The notes beneath the pieces were generated by a model. That model did no database searches. It saw only the letters and a list, made by a program, of their open reading frames with translations, and was not told the origin of the DNA. 14,622 bases of DNA from an uncultured Clostridia bacterium (GTDB lineage: Bacteria; Bacillota; Clostridia; Lachnospirales; Anaerotignaceae). The stretch spans positions 1-14,622 of the forward strand of contig CATZIM010000019.1 in the NCBI GenBank assembly GCA_958420075.1. The letters run 5' to 3'. This document shows, one piece after another, positions 1 to 6,257 of this stretch. The stretch's first letter is position 1. The number at the start of each line of letters is the position of its first letter. Made by a program: the position numbers and the translations under genes.

Positions 1-17
1 AAATCCGGGTGGCGCCT
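1..17 (+). tRNA. 3' end of a tRNA gene, probably tRNA-Cys (partial)
   Basis: The first bases fit the end of a tRNA. AAAT is the tail of a T-loop, CCGGG the 3' strand of the T-stem, TGGCGCC the 3' strand of the acceptor stem, and T17 the discriminator base. No CCA is encoded (CTC follows), and a terminator begins six bases later. A U discriminator is typical of tRNA-Cys, and an acceptor starting GGCGCCA suits clostridial tRNA-Cys. tRNA-Gly can also carry U73, so the identity is an inference. The anticodon and the other arms lie outside the window. No stop codon precedes the terminator in any plus-strand frame, which argues against a protein end here. Confidence 0.62.
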
Positions 18-22
18 CTCAA

Positions 23-52
23 AGCATTCGCATATTGCGGATGCTTTTTTTT
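23..52 (+). terminator. intrinsic terminator after the tRNA
   Basis: A 10-bp stem, AGCATTCGCA (23-32) with TGCGGATGCT (36-45), closes a TAT loop with one U-G pair. It is followed by a run of T to position 52. It would end the upstream tRNA transcript before the sdpR promoter. Confidence 0.88.
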
Positions 53-59
53 GCTTTAT

Positions 60-79
60 ATTTAGATAAATATCAAAAT
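60..79. promoter_or_regulatory. upstream operator for the SdpR-like repressor
   Basis: The 20 bases ATTTAGATAA+ATATCAAAAT match the perfect palindrome at 115-134 at 18 of 20 positions. The site ends four bases before the -35 box. Two near-identical sites bracketing one promoter suggest cooperative repression by the ArsR-family protein encoded just downstream. Binding is inferred from position and symmetry. Confidence 0.65.
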
Positions 80-83
80 GTTA

Positions 84-112
84 TTGACATAGAATGAAAA
101 ATGAAATAGAAT
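84..112 (+). promoter_or_regulatory. sigma-A promoter of sdpR-sdpI
   Basis: TTGACA (84-89), a 17-bp spacer and TAGAAT (107-112) form a near-consensus promoter. Transcription should start around 119, inside the downstream operator. Confidence 0.85.
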
Positions 113-114
113 AC

Positions 115-134
115 ATTTAGATATATATCTAAAT
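115..134. promoter_or_regulatory. perfect 20-bp palindromic operator
   Basis: ATTTAGATAT (115-124) is followed directly by its exact reverse complement ATATCTAAAT (125-134). The site covers the expected transcription start and lies 55 bp, about five helical turns, downstream of the similar site at 60-79. An ArsR-family autorepressor site is the natural reading. Confidence 0.75.
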
Positions 135-153
135 AAAAACAGGAGGCGATGAT

Positions 154-495
154 ATGGGCATACAGGAAACTTGGAAAGCCATGAGTGACCCTACCAGACG
201 GGAAATACTGCGTCTGCTGCGGGATAAGTCTTTGACAGCGGGAGAGATTGGTGAGCGTTTTCCGGCAACAGGAGCCACTATTTCTCATCATCTGGCGATT
301 TTGAAACAGGCAGGGCTTATTAGCGACACGAAACAGGGGAAATATATTTTTTATGAGCTGAATTTATCGGTTTTAGAAGAAATGATGAGCTGGATGACGG
401 CTCTGATGGGAGGCGATAGCCATGAAAGGGAAAGCGTTTCTGCTGATTCTGCTGAGCATACTGCCCCTGCTGATGGTGGCAGTTCTGTATCCTAA
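154..495 (+). CDS. sdpR: ArsR-family winged-helix repressor, SdpR-like
   Basis: This is a 113-residue winged-helix DNA-binding protein. The N-terminal part (MSDPTRREILRLLRD) and the recognition segment (ATISHHLAILKQAGLI, about residues 45-60), followed by the wing KQGKYIFYELN, are typical of the autorepressor SdpR/YczG branch of ArsR proteins. No cysteine metal-site motif is visible, which fits SdpR rather than a metal sensor. SdpR in Bacillus represses its own operon and is drawn to the membrane by SdpI. The start at 154 has AGGAGG upstream. Most family members are about 90 residues long. Here the last 24 codons (from 421) run out of frame over the start of the next gene and form a low-complexity Ser/Ala/Glu tail, so the tail may have no function. 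The gene is translationally coupled to sdpI. The regulatory role is inferred from the family and the two operators. Confidence 0.88.
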   Translation: MGIQETWKAMSDPTRREILRLLRDKSLTAGEIGERFPATGATISHHLAILKQAGLISDTKQGKYIFYELNLSVLEEMMSWMTALMGGDSHERESVSADSAEHTAPADGGSSVS

Positions 496-1072
496 ACTGC
501 CGGAAATGGTTCCTGTCCATTGGGATTTGGACGGCGGCGTTACTTACGGGGAAAAAATCAAACTGTTTCCTATGGCAGGATTGAGCCTTGTATTTGGGAT
601 TCTTATGCCTCTTTTGGCAAAGATTGACCCCAGAAAACAGAATTACGAACGTTTTGCGGACGCCTATTTCGGTACAAGAATCATTCTGTTGGTGTTTATG
701 ATCGTTATGATGTCCATTACCCTAACGGAAAGTCTGTATCCCGGTCTTTTGCAGGTAGGCCGTGTGGTCTGCGCTATGGTAGCGGTACTGTTTATTCTGC
801 TGGGAAATCTGATGCCGAAGTTTAAATCCAATTTTTTCACAGGCATGAAAACGCCTTGGGCGCTAAGCAGTGAAAATGTTTGGAACAAAACCCAGCGGCT
901 GGGCGGCAGATTATTTTTCTTTGGTGGTTTGGTGATTCTTATGAGTTGTTTTGTGGTTCCGGAAAAACAGCTGTTTTGGGGTGCCATGGGCATTATGCTT
1001 TTGATTTGTCTGATTCCCACGGTCATGTCCTATCTTTGGTACCAGCAGGAAGTGCAGGGGAAAGAAAAGTAA
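422..1072 (+). CDS. sdpI: SdpI-family membrane protein (DUF1648 + SdpI)
   Basis: This 216-residue integral membrane protein has about six hydrophobic segments. The N-terminal DUF1648 region has the hallmark LPEMVPVHWDLDG (residues 26-38) after the first membrane span. The C-terminal SdpI region carries GNLMPKFKSNFFTGMKTPWA and WNKTQRLGGRLF. In Bacillus subtilis, SdpI gives immunity to the toxin SdpC and also signals to SdpR by sequestering it. No SdpC-like toxin or SdpA/SdpB maturation gene is present here, so this may be an orphan immunity or sensing pair. The start at 422 has GGGAGG eight bases upstream (408-413) and overlaps sdpR by 74 bp in another frame. The family call is firm, but the ligand is unknown. 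Confidence 0.9.
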   Translation: MKGKAFLLILLSILPLLMVAVLYPKLPEMVPVHWDLDGGVTYGEKIKLFPMAGLSLVFGILMPLLAKIDPRKQNYERFADAYFGTRIILLVFMIVMMSITLTESLYPGLLQVGRVVCAMVAVLFILLGNLMPKFKSNFFTGMKTPWALSSENVWNKTQRLGGRLFFFGGLVILMSCFVVPEKQLFWGAMGIMLLICLIPTVMSYLWYQQEVQGKEK

Positions 1073-1112
1073 GGCAGATGTAAATTTTCTGTTTGGAACT
1101 GACGGAAAATCA

Positions 1113-1141
1113 TTGACGGACTTTTTGGAAAAAGATATAAT
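1113..1141 (+). promoter_or_regulatory. sigma-A promoter of the pyrophosphatase operon
   Basis: TTGACG (1113-1118), a 17-bp spacer and TATAAT (1136-1141) make a strong promoter. The expected start is about 1148, giving a leader of about 80 bases that contains the hairpin at 1178-1197. An 8-bp hairpin (1084-1091 with 1103-1110) lies just before the -35 box but has no T-run. Confidence 0.8.
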
Positions 1142-1177
1142 TATGACGCTTGGAAGTATGGAAAAACATTGGTTTTC

Positions 1178-1197
1178 GACGCTTTCGGCGTCTTTTT
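1178..1197 (+). terminator. terminator-like hairpin in the ppaC leader
   Basis: GACGC (1178-1182) and GCGTC (1188-1192) close a TTTCG loop, followed directly by TTTTT (1193-1197). The hairpin lies downstream of the promoter at 1113-1141 and 33 bases before the start codon. It could therefore end read-through from sdpI, or act as a leaky terminator inside the new transcript. The stem is short, so its efficiency is uncertain. Confidence 0.6.
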
Positions 1198-1230
1198 ATA
1201 TTCAGAAGAAAAGAAAGGAGCAATCAGTAA

Positions 1231-2874
1231 ATGACAAGAAAAAAAGATGTGTTTGTCATCGGACATAAGAATCCTGACACAGACTCTATTTGCTCTGCCA
1301 TCGCATACGCAAATTTGAAAAATAAAATTTCCGACGGTAATTATGTACCCAAAAGAGCTGGGGAAGTCAGCAACGAAACCCAGTATGTACTGGACTTTTT
1401 TGGTGTAGAAAGCCCCGCATTCATCAACCATGTGGGTACACAGGTAAAAGACGTGACCATTAAGATCACACCCAGCCTGTCCAAAGAAATGTCTCTGAAA
1501 AACGCATGGATTACTATGAGAGATATGCAGGAAGCGACCATGCCTATCGTAAACGAAGGCAAACTGGAAGGTATCATTTCTGTCAAAGATATTGCCACAG
1601 CCAACATGGATATTTATGAAACCAGAATTCTGGCAATGTCCAAAACAAAATATTCCAATATTCTGGATACCATTGACGGTACTATGGTAGTGGGTGATCC
1701 CGAAGAAGTGGTTCCTCAGGAAGGGAAAATCCTTATTGGTGCGGCAAACCCTGATCTGCTGGAAAACTATGTAGAACCCGGCGATATTTTGATTACAGGG
1801 AACCGTTTTGAATCCCAGCTTTGTGCCATTGAAATGAACGCAGGCTGTATCGTTGTCTGCATGGGCGCGCCTGTTTCCAAAACTATTCAGAAACTGGCGA
1901 AGGAAAATAACTGCGCTATCATCAGCACACCTCATGATACTTACATGACAGCAAGACTCATCAGCCAGAGTACCCCTCTGGGCTACTTCATGCGGAAAGA
2001 AAACCTGATTACATTCAGCGAAGATGATTTCATCAGCGATATCCGCGGCACCATGGCAAAAATCCGCCATCGTGATTTCCCTGTACTGGATAGAGAAGGC
2101 AATTATATCGGTATGCTGTCCAGACGTTCCCTGCTGGAAATGGACAACAAAAAAATCATCATGGTAGACCATAACGAAAAATCTCAGGCTGTTGACGGCA
2201 TTGACGAAGCAGAAATTCTGGAAATCATTGACCATCATCGTTTGGGTGCACTGGAAACATCTATGCCCGTATATTTCCGCAACCAGCCTGTTGGCTGTAC
2301 TTCTACCATCGTATATCTGATGTATCTGGAAAATCAGGTGGAAATCGAACCTAAAATGGCTGGGCTCATGTGCTCCGCTATCCTGTCTGATACATTGATG
2401 TTCCGTTCTCCCACATGTACGCCTGTGGATAAGAATGCGGCAGAAGCACTGGCAAAGATTGCAGGCATTGACATTCAGGAACATGCAGAAAAAATGTTCC
2501 GTGCAGGCAGCTCTCTGGCAGATAAAACACCAGAAGAAATTTTCTATCAGGACTTCAAGAAATTCAGCGCCAACGGCGTAAACTTCGGTGTGGGCCAGAT
2601 TTCCTCTCTGGATAAAACAGAACTGGAAGAACTGCGTCCGAAAATCGCAGAATTCATGGAAAACTCCGACAGAAACGATGTGGATATGATGTTCTTCCTG
2701 CTGACAAATATCATGGAAGAATCTTCTGACATGGTATTTGTAGGCGAAAACGCAAAAGAACTGGTGGAAGCTGCTTTTGGTGCTCCCGCAGACGAAAATC
2801 ATATTTACCTGCCTGGTGTCGTTTCCAGAAAGAAACAGTTCGTACCCCGTGTGCTGGGTGCTATCCAGCAGTAA
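1231..2874 (+). CDS. ppaC: CBS-domain family II inorganic pyrophosphatase
   Basis: This cytoplasmic metal-dependent enzyme hydrolyses pyrophosphate to phosphate and so pulls biosynthetic reactions forward. The 547 residues show the regulated architecture, far longer than the roughly 310-residue simple form. First comes the start of the DHH domain with GHKNPDTDSI (H12, D16, D18 as metal ligands). An inserted regulatory block follows: CBS 1 at about 70-125, a DRTGG domain at about 135-240, and CBS 2 at about 245-300. The DHH domain then resumes with VDHNE (312-316) and IDHH (333-336). The DHHA2 domain ends with SRKKQ (532-536), which binds substrate phosphate. In characterised clostridial relatives the CBS pair binds adenine nucleotides, AMP and ADP inhibit, and diadenosine polyphosphates activate through the DRTGG-containing form. 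The start has AAAGGAG ten bases upstream. It heads a tight three-gene cluster with truA. Confidence in the function is high. Confidence 0.96.
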   Translation: MTRKKDVFVIGHKNPDTDSICSAIAYANLKNKISDGNYVPKRAGEVSNETQYVLDFFGVESPAFINHVGTQVKDVTIKITPSLSKEMSLKNAWITMRDMQEATMPIVNEGKLEGIISVKDIATANMDIYETRILAMSKTKYSNILDTIDGTMVVGDPEEVVPQEGKILIGAANPDLLENYVEPGDILITGNRFESQLCAIEMNAGCIVVCMGAPVSKTIQKLAKENNCAIISTPHDTYMTARLISQSTPLGYFMRKENLITFSEDDFISDIRGTMAKIRHRDFPVLDREGNYIGMLSRRSLLEMDNKKIIMVDHNEKSQAVDGIDEAEILEIIDHHRLGALETSMPVYFRNQPVGCTSTIVYLMYLENQVEIEPKMAGLMCSAILSDTLMFRSPTCTPVDKNAAEALAKIAGIDIQEHAEKMFRAGSSLADKTPEEIFYQDFKKFSANGVNFGVGQISSLDKTELEELRPKIAEFMENSDRNDVDMMFFLLTNIMEESSDMVFVGENAKELVEAAFGAPADENHIYLPGVVSRKKQFVPRVLGAIQQ

Positions 2875-2886
2875 GGCGGTTTGGAT

Positions 2887-3654
2887 ATGAAAACTTACAA
2901 AATGGTGTTGTGTTATGATGGCAGCCGGTACAACGGCTGGCAGAAACAGGGCAACACAGACAATACATTGCAGGAAAAATTGGAAAAAATCCTGACAGAT
3001 ATTGCCGGCGCGGAAACAGAAATCGCCGGTTCCGGTCGGACGGACGCAGGCACCCATGCAAAAGGGCAGGTTGCCAGCTTCCGCATGGACTGGAAAGGAA
3101 CAGCCGCAGAACTTTTGACAGAAATCAATGGACGACTGCCGGAAGATGTAGGGGCTCTTTCTCTGGAAGAAGCGGAACCTAGATTCCACGCCAGACTGAA
3201 CGCCAAAGCAAAGAGATATGTATACACCATCTGGACGGGAGAAATGCCTCCCGTTTTCTGGCGGAAATACAGTTTCTGGTGCAAAGATAAATTGGATGTG
3301 GAAGCCATGAAACAGGCGGCTTCTGCCTTTGTGGGTACCCATGACTTCAAGAGTTTTTGCGCAAACAAGCGTATGAAAAAGTCTACGGTGCGCACCATTT
3401 ATGATATTGACATCAAACAGAAGGAACAGCGGCTGGTACTGTCTTTTACAGGCAACGGCTTTTTGTACCAGATGGTGCGGATCCTCACAGGCACCCTCAT
3501 TGAAGTGGGAGAAGGTAAACGCAGCGCACGTGAAATGGAGGAAATTCTAGCAGCAGAAAACAGGGAGGCAGCTGGTTTTACAGCGCCTTCCCGTGGCTTG
3601 ATGCTGGATGAAGTATTTTATGAACCTTATGGGAAAGGAACGGAGATGCCATGA
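2887..3654 (+). CDS. truA: tRNA pseudouridine(38-40) synthase TruA
   Basis: TruA converts uridines 38-40 in the anticodon arm of tRNAs to pseudouridine. The 255-residue length matches the family. The N-terminal YDGSRYNGWQKQ (10-21) and the catalytic motif GSGRTDAGTHA (48-58), with the nucleophile Asp53, are intact. The RNA-binding FHARLNAKAKRYVYTI segment, the VGTHDFKSFC motif and the C-terminal NGFLYQMVRILTGTL are also clear. The start at ATG 2887 is chosen because AAGGCGG (2873-2879) sits seven bases upstream. An in-frame TTG at 2881 would leave a one-base spacer. The gene lies 12 bp after ppaC and overlaps the next gene by four bases (ATGA), so it is part of one operon. Confidence 0.97.
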   Translation: MKTYKMVLCYDGSRYNGWQKQGNTDNTLQEKLEKILTDIAGAETEIAGSGRTDAGTHAKGQVASFRMDWKGTAAELLTEINGRLPEDVGALSLEEAEPRFHARLNAKAKRYVYTIWTGEMPPVFWRKYSFWCKDKLDVEAMKQAASAFVGTHDFKSFCANKRMKKSTVRTIYDIDIKQKEQRLVLSFTGNGFLYQMVRILTGTLIEVGEGKRSAREMEEILAAENREAAGFTAPSRGLMLDEVFYEPYGKGTEMP

Positions 3655-5234
3655 TTCGGATTGCTGACTTAAAACTGCCTTTGGGCAGAGAAGAAATCCT
3701 GCTGAAAAAACGGGCGGCAAAACAACTGCATATCCCTGTGGAACAGATCGCATCATGGCGGATCTTCAAAAAATCACTGGATGCCCGGAAAAAAGATCGT
3801 ATCCATTATGTCTGCGTGGTGGATGTGGCTGTGGACAATGAAACCAAGGTGCTGGCAGGGGTGAAAGGGGACAAAAACGTTTCCAAAACCCCTGATTTGT
3901 CTTATCATTTCCCGGAAGGCAAATGCCAGATGGAAAAACGCCCGGTGGTTGTGGGCTTTGGCCCGGCGGGTATGTTTGCGGCGCTGATCTTGGCACAGAT
4001 GGGTCTGAAGCCCATTGTGCTGGAGCGTGGCGGCGATGTGGACAGCCGCAAGGAAGCTGTGGACAAGTTCTGGCAGACAGGACAGCTGGATGTGGATAAC
4101 AACGTCCAGTTCGGCGAAGGCGGCGCAGGGACATTTTCCGATGGGAAACTGACCACCCGTATCAAAGACCCCAGATGCCGAAAAGTGCTGGAGGAATTTG
4201 TGGCGGCAGGTGCGCCGGGGGAAATCCTTTACGATAGCAAGCCGCACATTGGTACAGACCTGCTCCGTGGTGTTGTGAAAGAAATTCGGCAGAAAATCAT
4301 TTCTTTGGGAGGCGAAGTGCGCTTTTTCTCCAAAGTGACAGATATTTTCTCGGAAAACGGCATGGTGACAGCCGTGGAAATCAATGGAAAAGAACGTCTG
4401 GATGCTTCTGATGTGGTATTGTCATTGGGACACAGCGCCAGAGATACTTTTACCATGCTTTATGAAAAAGGCTTTGCTCTGGAACAGAAACCTTTTGCCA
4501 TGGGGGTGCGTATTGAGCATCCACAGGAAATGGTGAATGTTTCCCAGTACGGCGAAGCGGCAGACCAGCTTCCGGCGGCAGATTACCGCCTGACCTATAC
4601 CACCACCAAAGGCAGAGGGGTTTATACCTTCTGTATGTGCCCCGGCGGTTATGTGGTGGCAGCGGCTTCGGAAGAAGGTCGTCTGGCTGTTAACGGCATG
4701 AGCGAACATGCCAGAGATGGACAGAACGCCAATTCCGCATTGCTGGTGCAGGTGTTCCCTGAGGATTTTGGCAGTGAACATCCTCTGGCGGGTATGTATT
4801 TCCAGCGGGAATTGGAAGAAAAAGCTTTTCAGGCTGGCGGCGGCAACTATACAGCCCCTGTCCAGACCGTAGGCAATTTTTTGCAGGACAAAGAAAACGC
4901 TTTTGGACAGGTGCGTCCCACTTATGCGCCCAAAACGGTTTTTGCGGATATGAAAGAAATTTTCCCGGAATTTATGACGGAAGCCATGGCGGAAGCATTG
5001 CCGGCTATGGGACGGCGGCTGAAAGGCTTTGACCGGGATGACGCTGTGCTGACGGCTGTGGAAAGCCGCAGTTCTTCTCCTGTGCGTATTCTGCGGGGAG
5101 AAGGGGGACAGAGCCTTTCTCTGACAGGATTGTATCCCACAGGTGAAGGGGCAGGCTATGCCGGCGGTATTGTGTCAGCGGCAGTGGACGGCGTTGTGGC
5201 GGCAGAGCATATTTTCCGCAGACATGTAAAATAA
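3651..5234 (+). CDS. FAD-dependent oxidoreductase, COG2509-type, role unknown
   Basis: This 527-residue flavoprotein has an N-terminal domain of about 95 residues (IRIADLKLPLG..., then RIFKKSLDARKKDRIHYVC) ahead of a Rossmann FAD-binding site, VVGFGPAGMFAALILAQMG, with GFGPAG at 102-107. The segment FGEGGAGTFSDGKLTTRI from residue 154 and the C-terminal GEGAGYAGGI (498-507), a second flavin contact, mark the widespread uncharacterised FAD-dependent dehydrogenase group. The reaction and substrate are not known to me. The N-terminal part resembles the small alpha/beta domain that always accompanies this group. Translation is coupled to truA by an ATGA overlap. There is no signal peptide, so it is probably cytoplasmic. 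The cluster ends with the terminator at 5287. The family assignment is solid, but the function is open. Confidence 0.88.
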   Translation: MIRIADLKLPLGREEILLKKRAAKQLHIPVEQIASWRIFKKSLDARKKDRIHYVCVVDVAVDNETKVLAGVKGDKNVSKTPDLSYHFPEGKCQMEKRPVVVGFGPAGMFAALILAQMGLKPIVLERGGDVDSRKEAVDKFWQTGQLDVDNNVQFGEGGAGTFSDGKLTTRIKDPRCRKVLEEFVAAGAPGEILYDSKPHIGTDLLRGVVKEIRQKIISLGGEVRFFSKVTDIFSENGMVTAVEINGKERLDASDVVLSLGHSARDTFTMLYEKGFALEQKPFAMGVRIEHPQEMVNVSQYGEAADQLPAADYRLTYTTTKGRGVYTFCMCPGGYVVAAASEEGRLAVNGMSEHARDGQNANSALLVQVFPEDFGSEHPLAGMYFQRELEEKAFQAGGGNYTAPVQTVGNFLQDKENAFGQVRPTYAPKTVFADMKEIFPEFMTEAMAEALPAMGRRLKGFDRDDAVLTAVESRSSSPVRILRGEGGQSLSLTGLYPTGEGAGYAGGIVSAAVDGVVAAEHIFRRHVK

Positions 5235-5276
5235 AAAATTTGAAGTGGATTCCTGACATTTTCAGGACTTGCTTCA
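5233..5276 (-). terminator. possible minus-strand terminator hairpin
   Basis: TGAAG (5241-5245) pairs with CTTCA (5272-5276), and TCCTGA (5251-5256) pairs with TCAGGA (5262-5267), around an internal loop. Read on the minus strand, the hairpin is followed by T-rich bases (complement of 5233-5240). It could stop antisense transcription entering the flavoprotein gene. The stem is interrupted, so this call is weak. Confidence 0.35.
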
Positions 5277-5286
5277 TAAGAAAAAA

Positions 5287-5334
5287 GATAGCTGGAGTCT
5301 TTGAGATAGAAGGATTCCAGCTATCCTATTTTTA
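5287..5334 (+). terminator. intrinsic terminator of the ppaC-truA-oxidoreductase operon
   Basis: GATAGCTGGA (5287-5296) pairs perfectly with TCCAGCTATC (5316-5325), and a T-rich tail runs to 5333. The 3' arm contains AGGATTCCAGCT (5311-5322), which recurs in the large inverted-repeat element at 6045-6252. Confidence 0.82.
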
Positions 5335-5375
5335 GATTGTATTTGAAATGTTTTTAGGCAAAAGGAGGAGAGGAC

Positions 5376-6041
5376 ATGGACTTGGAAAAATGGCTGGCAG
5401 ATTGGACAGCCTGTGTAGATGGTATTTTCGGGGAGCGGATACGTTTTCTGGGTATACAGGGCAGTTACGGCAGAGGAGAAGCCACAGCGGAAAGCGACAT
5501 TGACGTGGTGCTTTTGCTGGATGCATTGAAACTGGAAGATTTGCAGGCATATGATGAAGCTGTGTCTGCTTTGCCTTTTCGGGAGAAACTCTGCGGTTTC
5601 GTAGGCGGCTGGGAAGAACTGATTCATTGGGATAAAGCCGATTTGTTCCAGTTTATACAGGATACAACACCTTTACGGGGCAGTCTGGATGCCCTTTGGT
5701 GCGAAATCACAAAAGCGGACATCCGGCGGGCAGTTCATAAAGGCGCTTGCGACCTGTACCATGGCTGTGTCCACAATTTCCTCCATGAAAAAGACGGGGA
5801 GATGCTGAAAGCTTTTTATAAAGGCGCTGTTTTTGTGGTGCAGGCAGTGGTTTATCTGCAAAAAGGCGTTTATGGAAAGAAAAGAACGGATTTGGAGCAG
5901 TTGGCAGAAGGTATGGAAAAAGAAGTTTTATCCATGGCAAAAGAGCTGAAAGGACAAAACGAAATTTCCAGAGAATTGTTTGAACAGGGCAGCCGTCTTT
6001 TGCTTTGCTGGACAGGGCGACTTATCAAAGAAGAAAAATAA
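5376..6041 (+). CDS. nucleotidyltransferase-domain protein
   Basis: This 221-residue protein carries the polymerase-beta type nucleotidyltransferase signature. GSYGRGEATAESDID (29-43) gives the Gly-Ser phosphate-binding turn (G29-S30) and the paired metal-binding acids D41 and D43. D89 in the strand KADLFQF is a candidate third acid. The second half (about 115-221) is helical, as in aminoglycoside nucleotidyltransferases and related stand-alone enzymes. Such proteins transfer NMP to small molecules, proteins or tRNA, and the target here cannot be told. It lacks the usual companion HEPN gene of MNT-HEPN toxin-antitoxin pairs. The start at 5376 follows AAAGGAGGAGAGG. No good promoter is visible between the terminator at 5287-5334 and the start. 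The stop codon abuts the inverted-repeat element at 6040. Confidence 0.85.
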   Translation: MDLEKWLADWTACVDGIFGERIRFLGIQGSYGRGEATAESDIDVVLLLDALKLEDLQAYDEAVSALPFREKLCGFVGGWEELIHWDKADLFQFIQDTTPLRGSLDALWCEITKADIRRAVHKGACDLYHGCVHNFLHEKDGEMLKAFYKGAVFVVQAVVYLQKGVYGKKRTDLEQLAEGMEKEVLSMAKELKGQNEISRELFEQGSRLLLCWTGRLIKEEK

Positions 6042-6257
6042 AAGAGCTGGAATCCTTTAGGGGCATCTTCATAAGAAAACAAAGAAAGCCGAAATCCTGA
6101 TACTACTGCGGATTTTGGCTTTCTGATTCTGGATGAGATTTTGTTTGGTATGTTTTCTTATGGAGACAGCTGTCGCAATTCCCCTTAAGAAATCTATCAA
6201 ACAGAAAAACAATGTTTTCTTAAGGGGAAGTTGCTTTGTGAGGATTCCAGCTTTTTT
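6040..6257. repeat. 218-bp nested inverted-repeat element between convergent genes
   Basis: An outer 17-bp stem (6040-6056 with 6241-6257, one G-U pair) encloses two large arms. Arm 1 pairs 6066-6080 with 6152-6166 (15 bp, one G-U). Inside it a second hairpin pairs 6083-6097 with 6110-6124 (15 bp, one G-U, 12-base loop). Arm 2 pairs 6175-6192 with 6216-6234 (18 bp, one bulged G at 6230). T-rich bases flank the outer stem on both strands, so the whole can act as a two-way terminator for the converging genes. Its size and branching are far beyond an ordinary terminator and suggest a MITE-like or intergenic repeat unit. No transposase is encoded. Confidence 0.75.

Noticed and set aside
5..45. 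GGGTGGC followed by a terminator, resembling a T-box antiterminator
   Set aside because: The ACC/GCG part of the T-box core is missing. A T-stem, acceptor and U73 fit better, and a new promoter lies before the next gene.
1145..1192. A second GACGCTT at 1145-1151 that could pair with GGCGTC as an antiterminator
   Set aside because: The expected transcription start near 1148 would exclude part of it from the RNA.
2881..2886. TTG start for truA at 2881
   Set aside because: The ribosome binding site at 2873-2879 would be one base away; ATG 2887 has correct spacing and the family's usual N terminus.
1141..3342. Long open frame of 733 codons on the minus strand
   Set aside because: It lies antisense across ppaC and truA, has Cys/His/Phe-rich composition typical of a shadow frame, and no ribosome binding site. 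The plus-strand genes are unmistakable.
5376..6041. MNT-HEPN toxin-antitoxin system
   Set aside because: Only the nucleotidyltransferase is present. No HEPN gene or clear R-x4-6-H motif is visible nearby.
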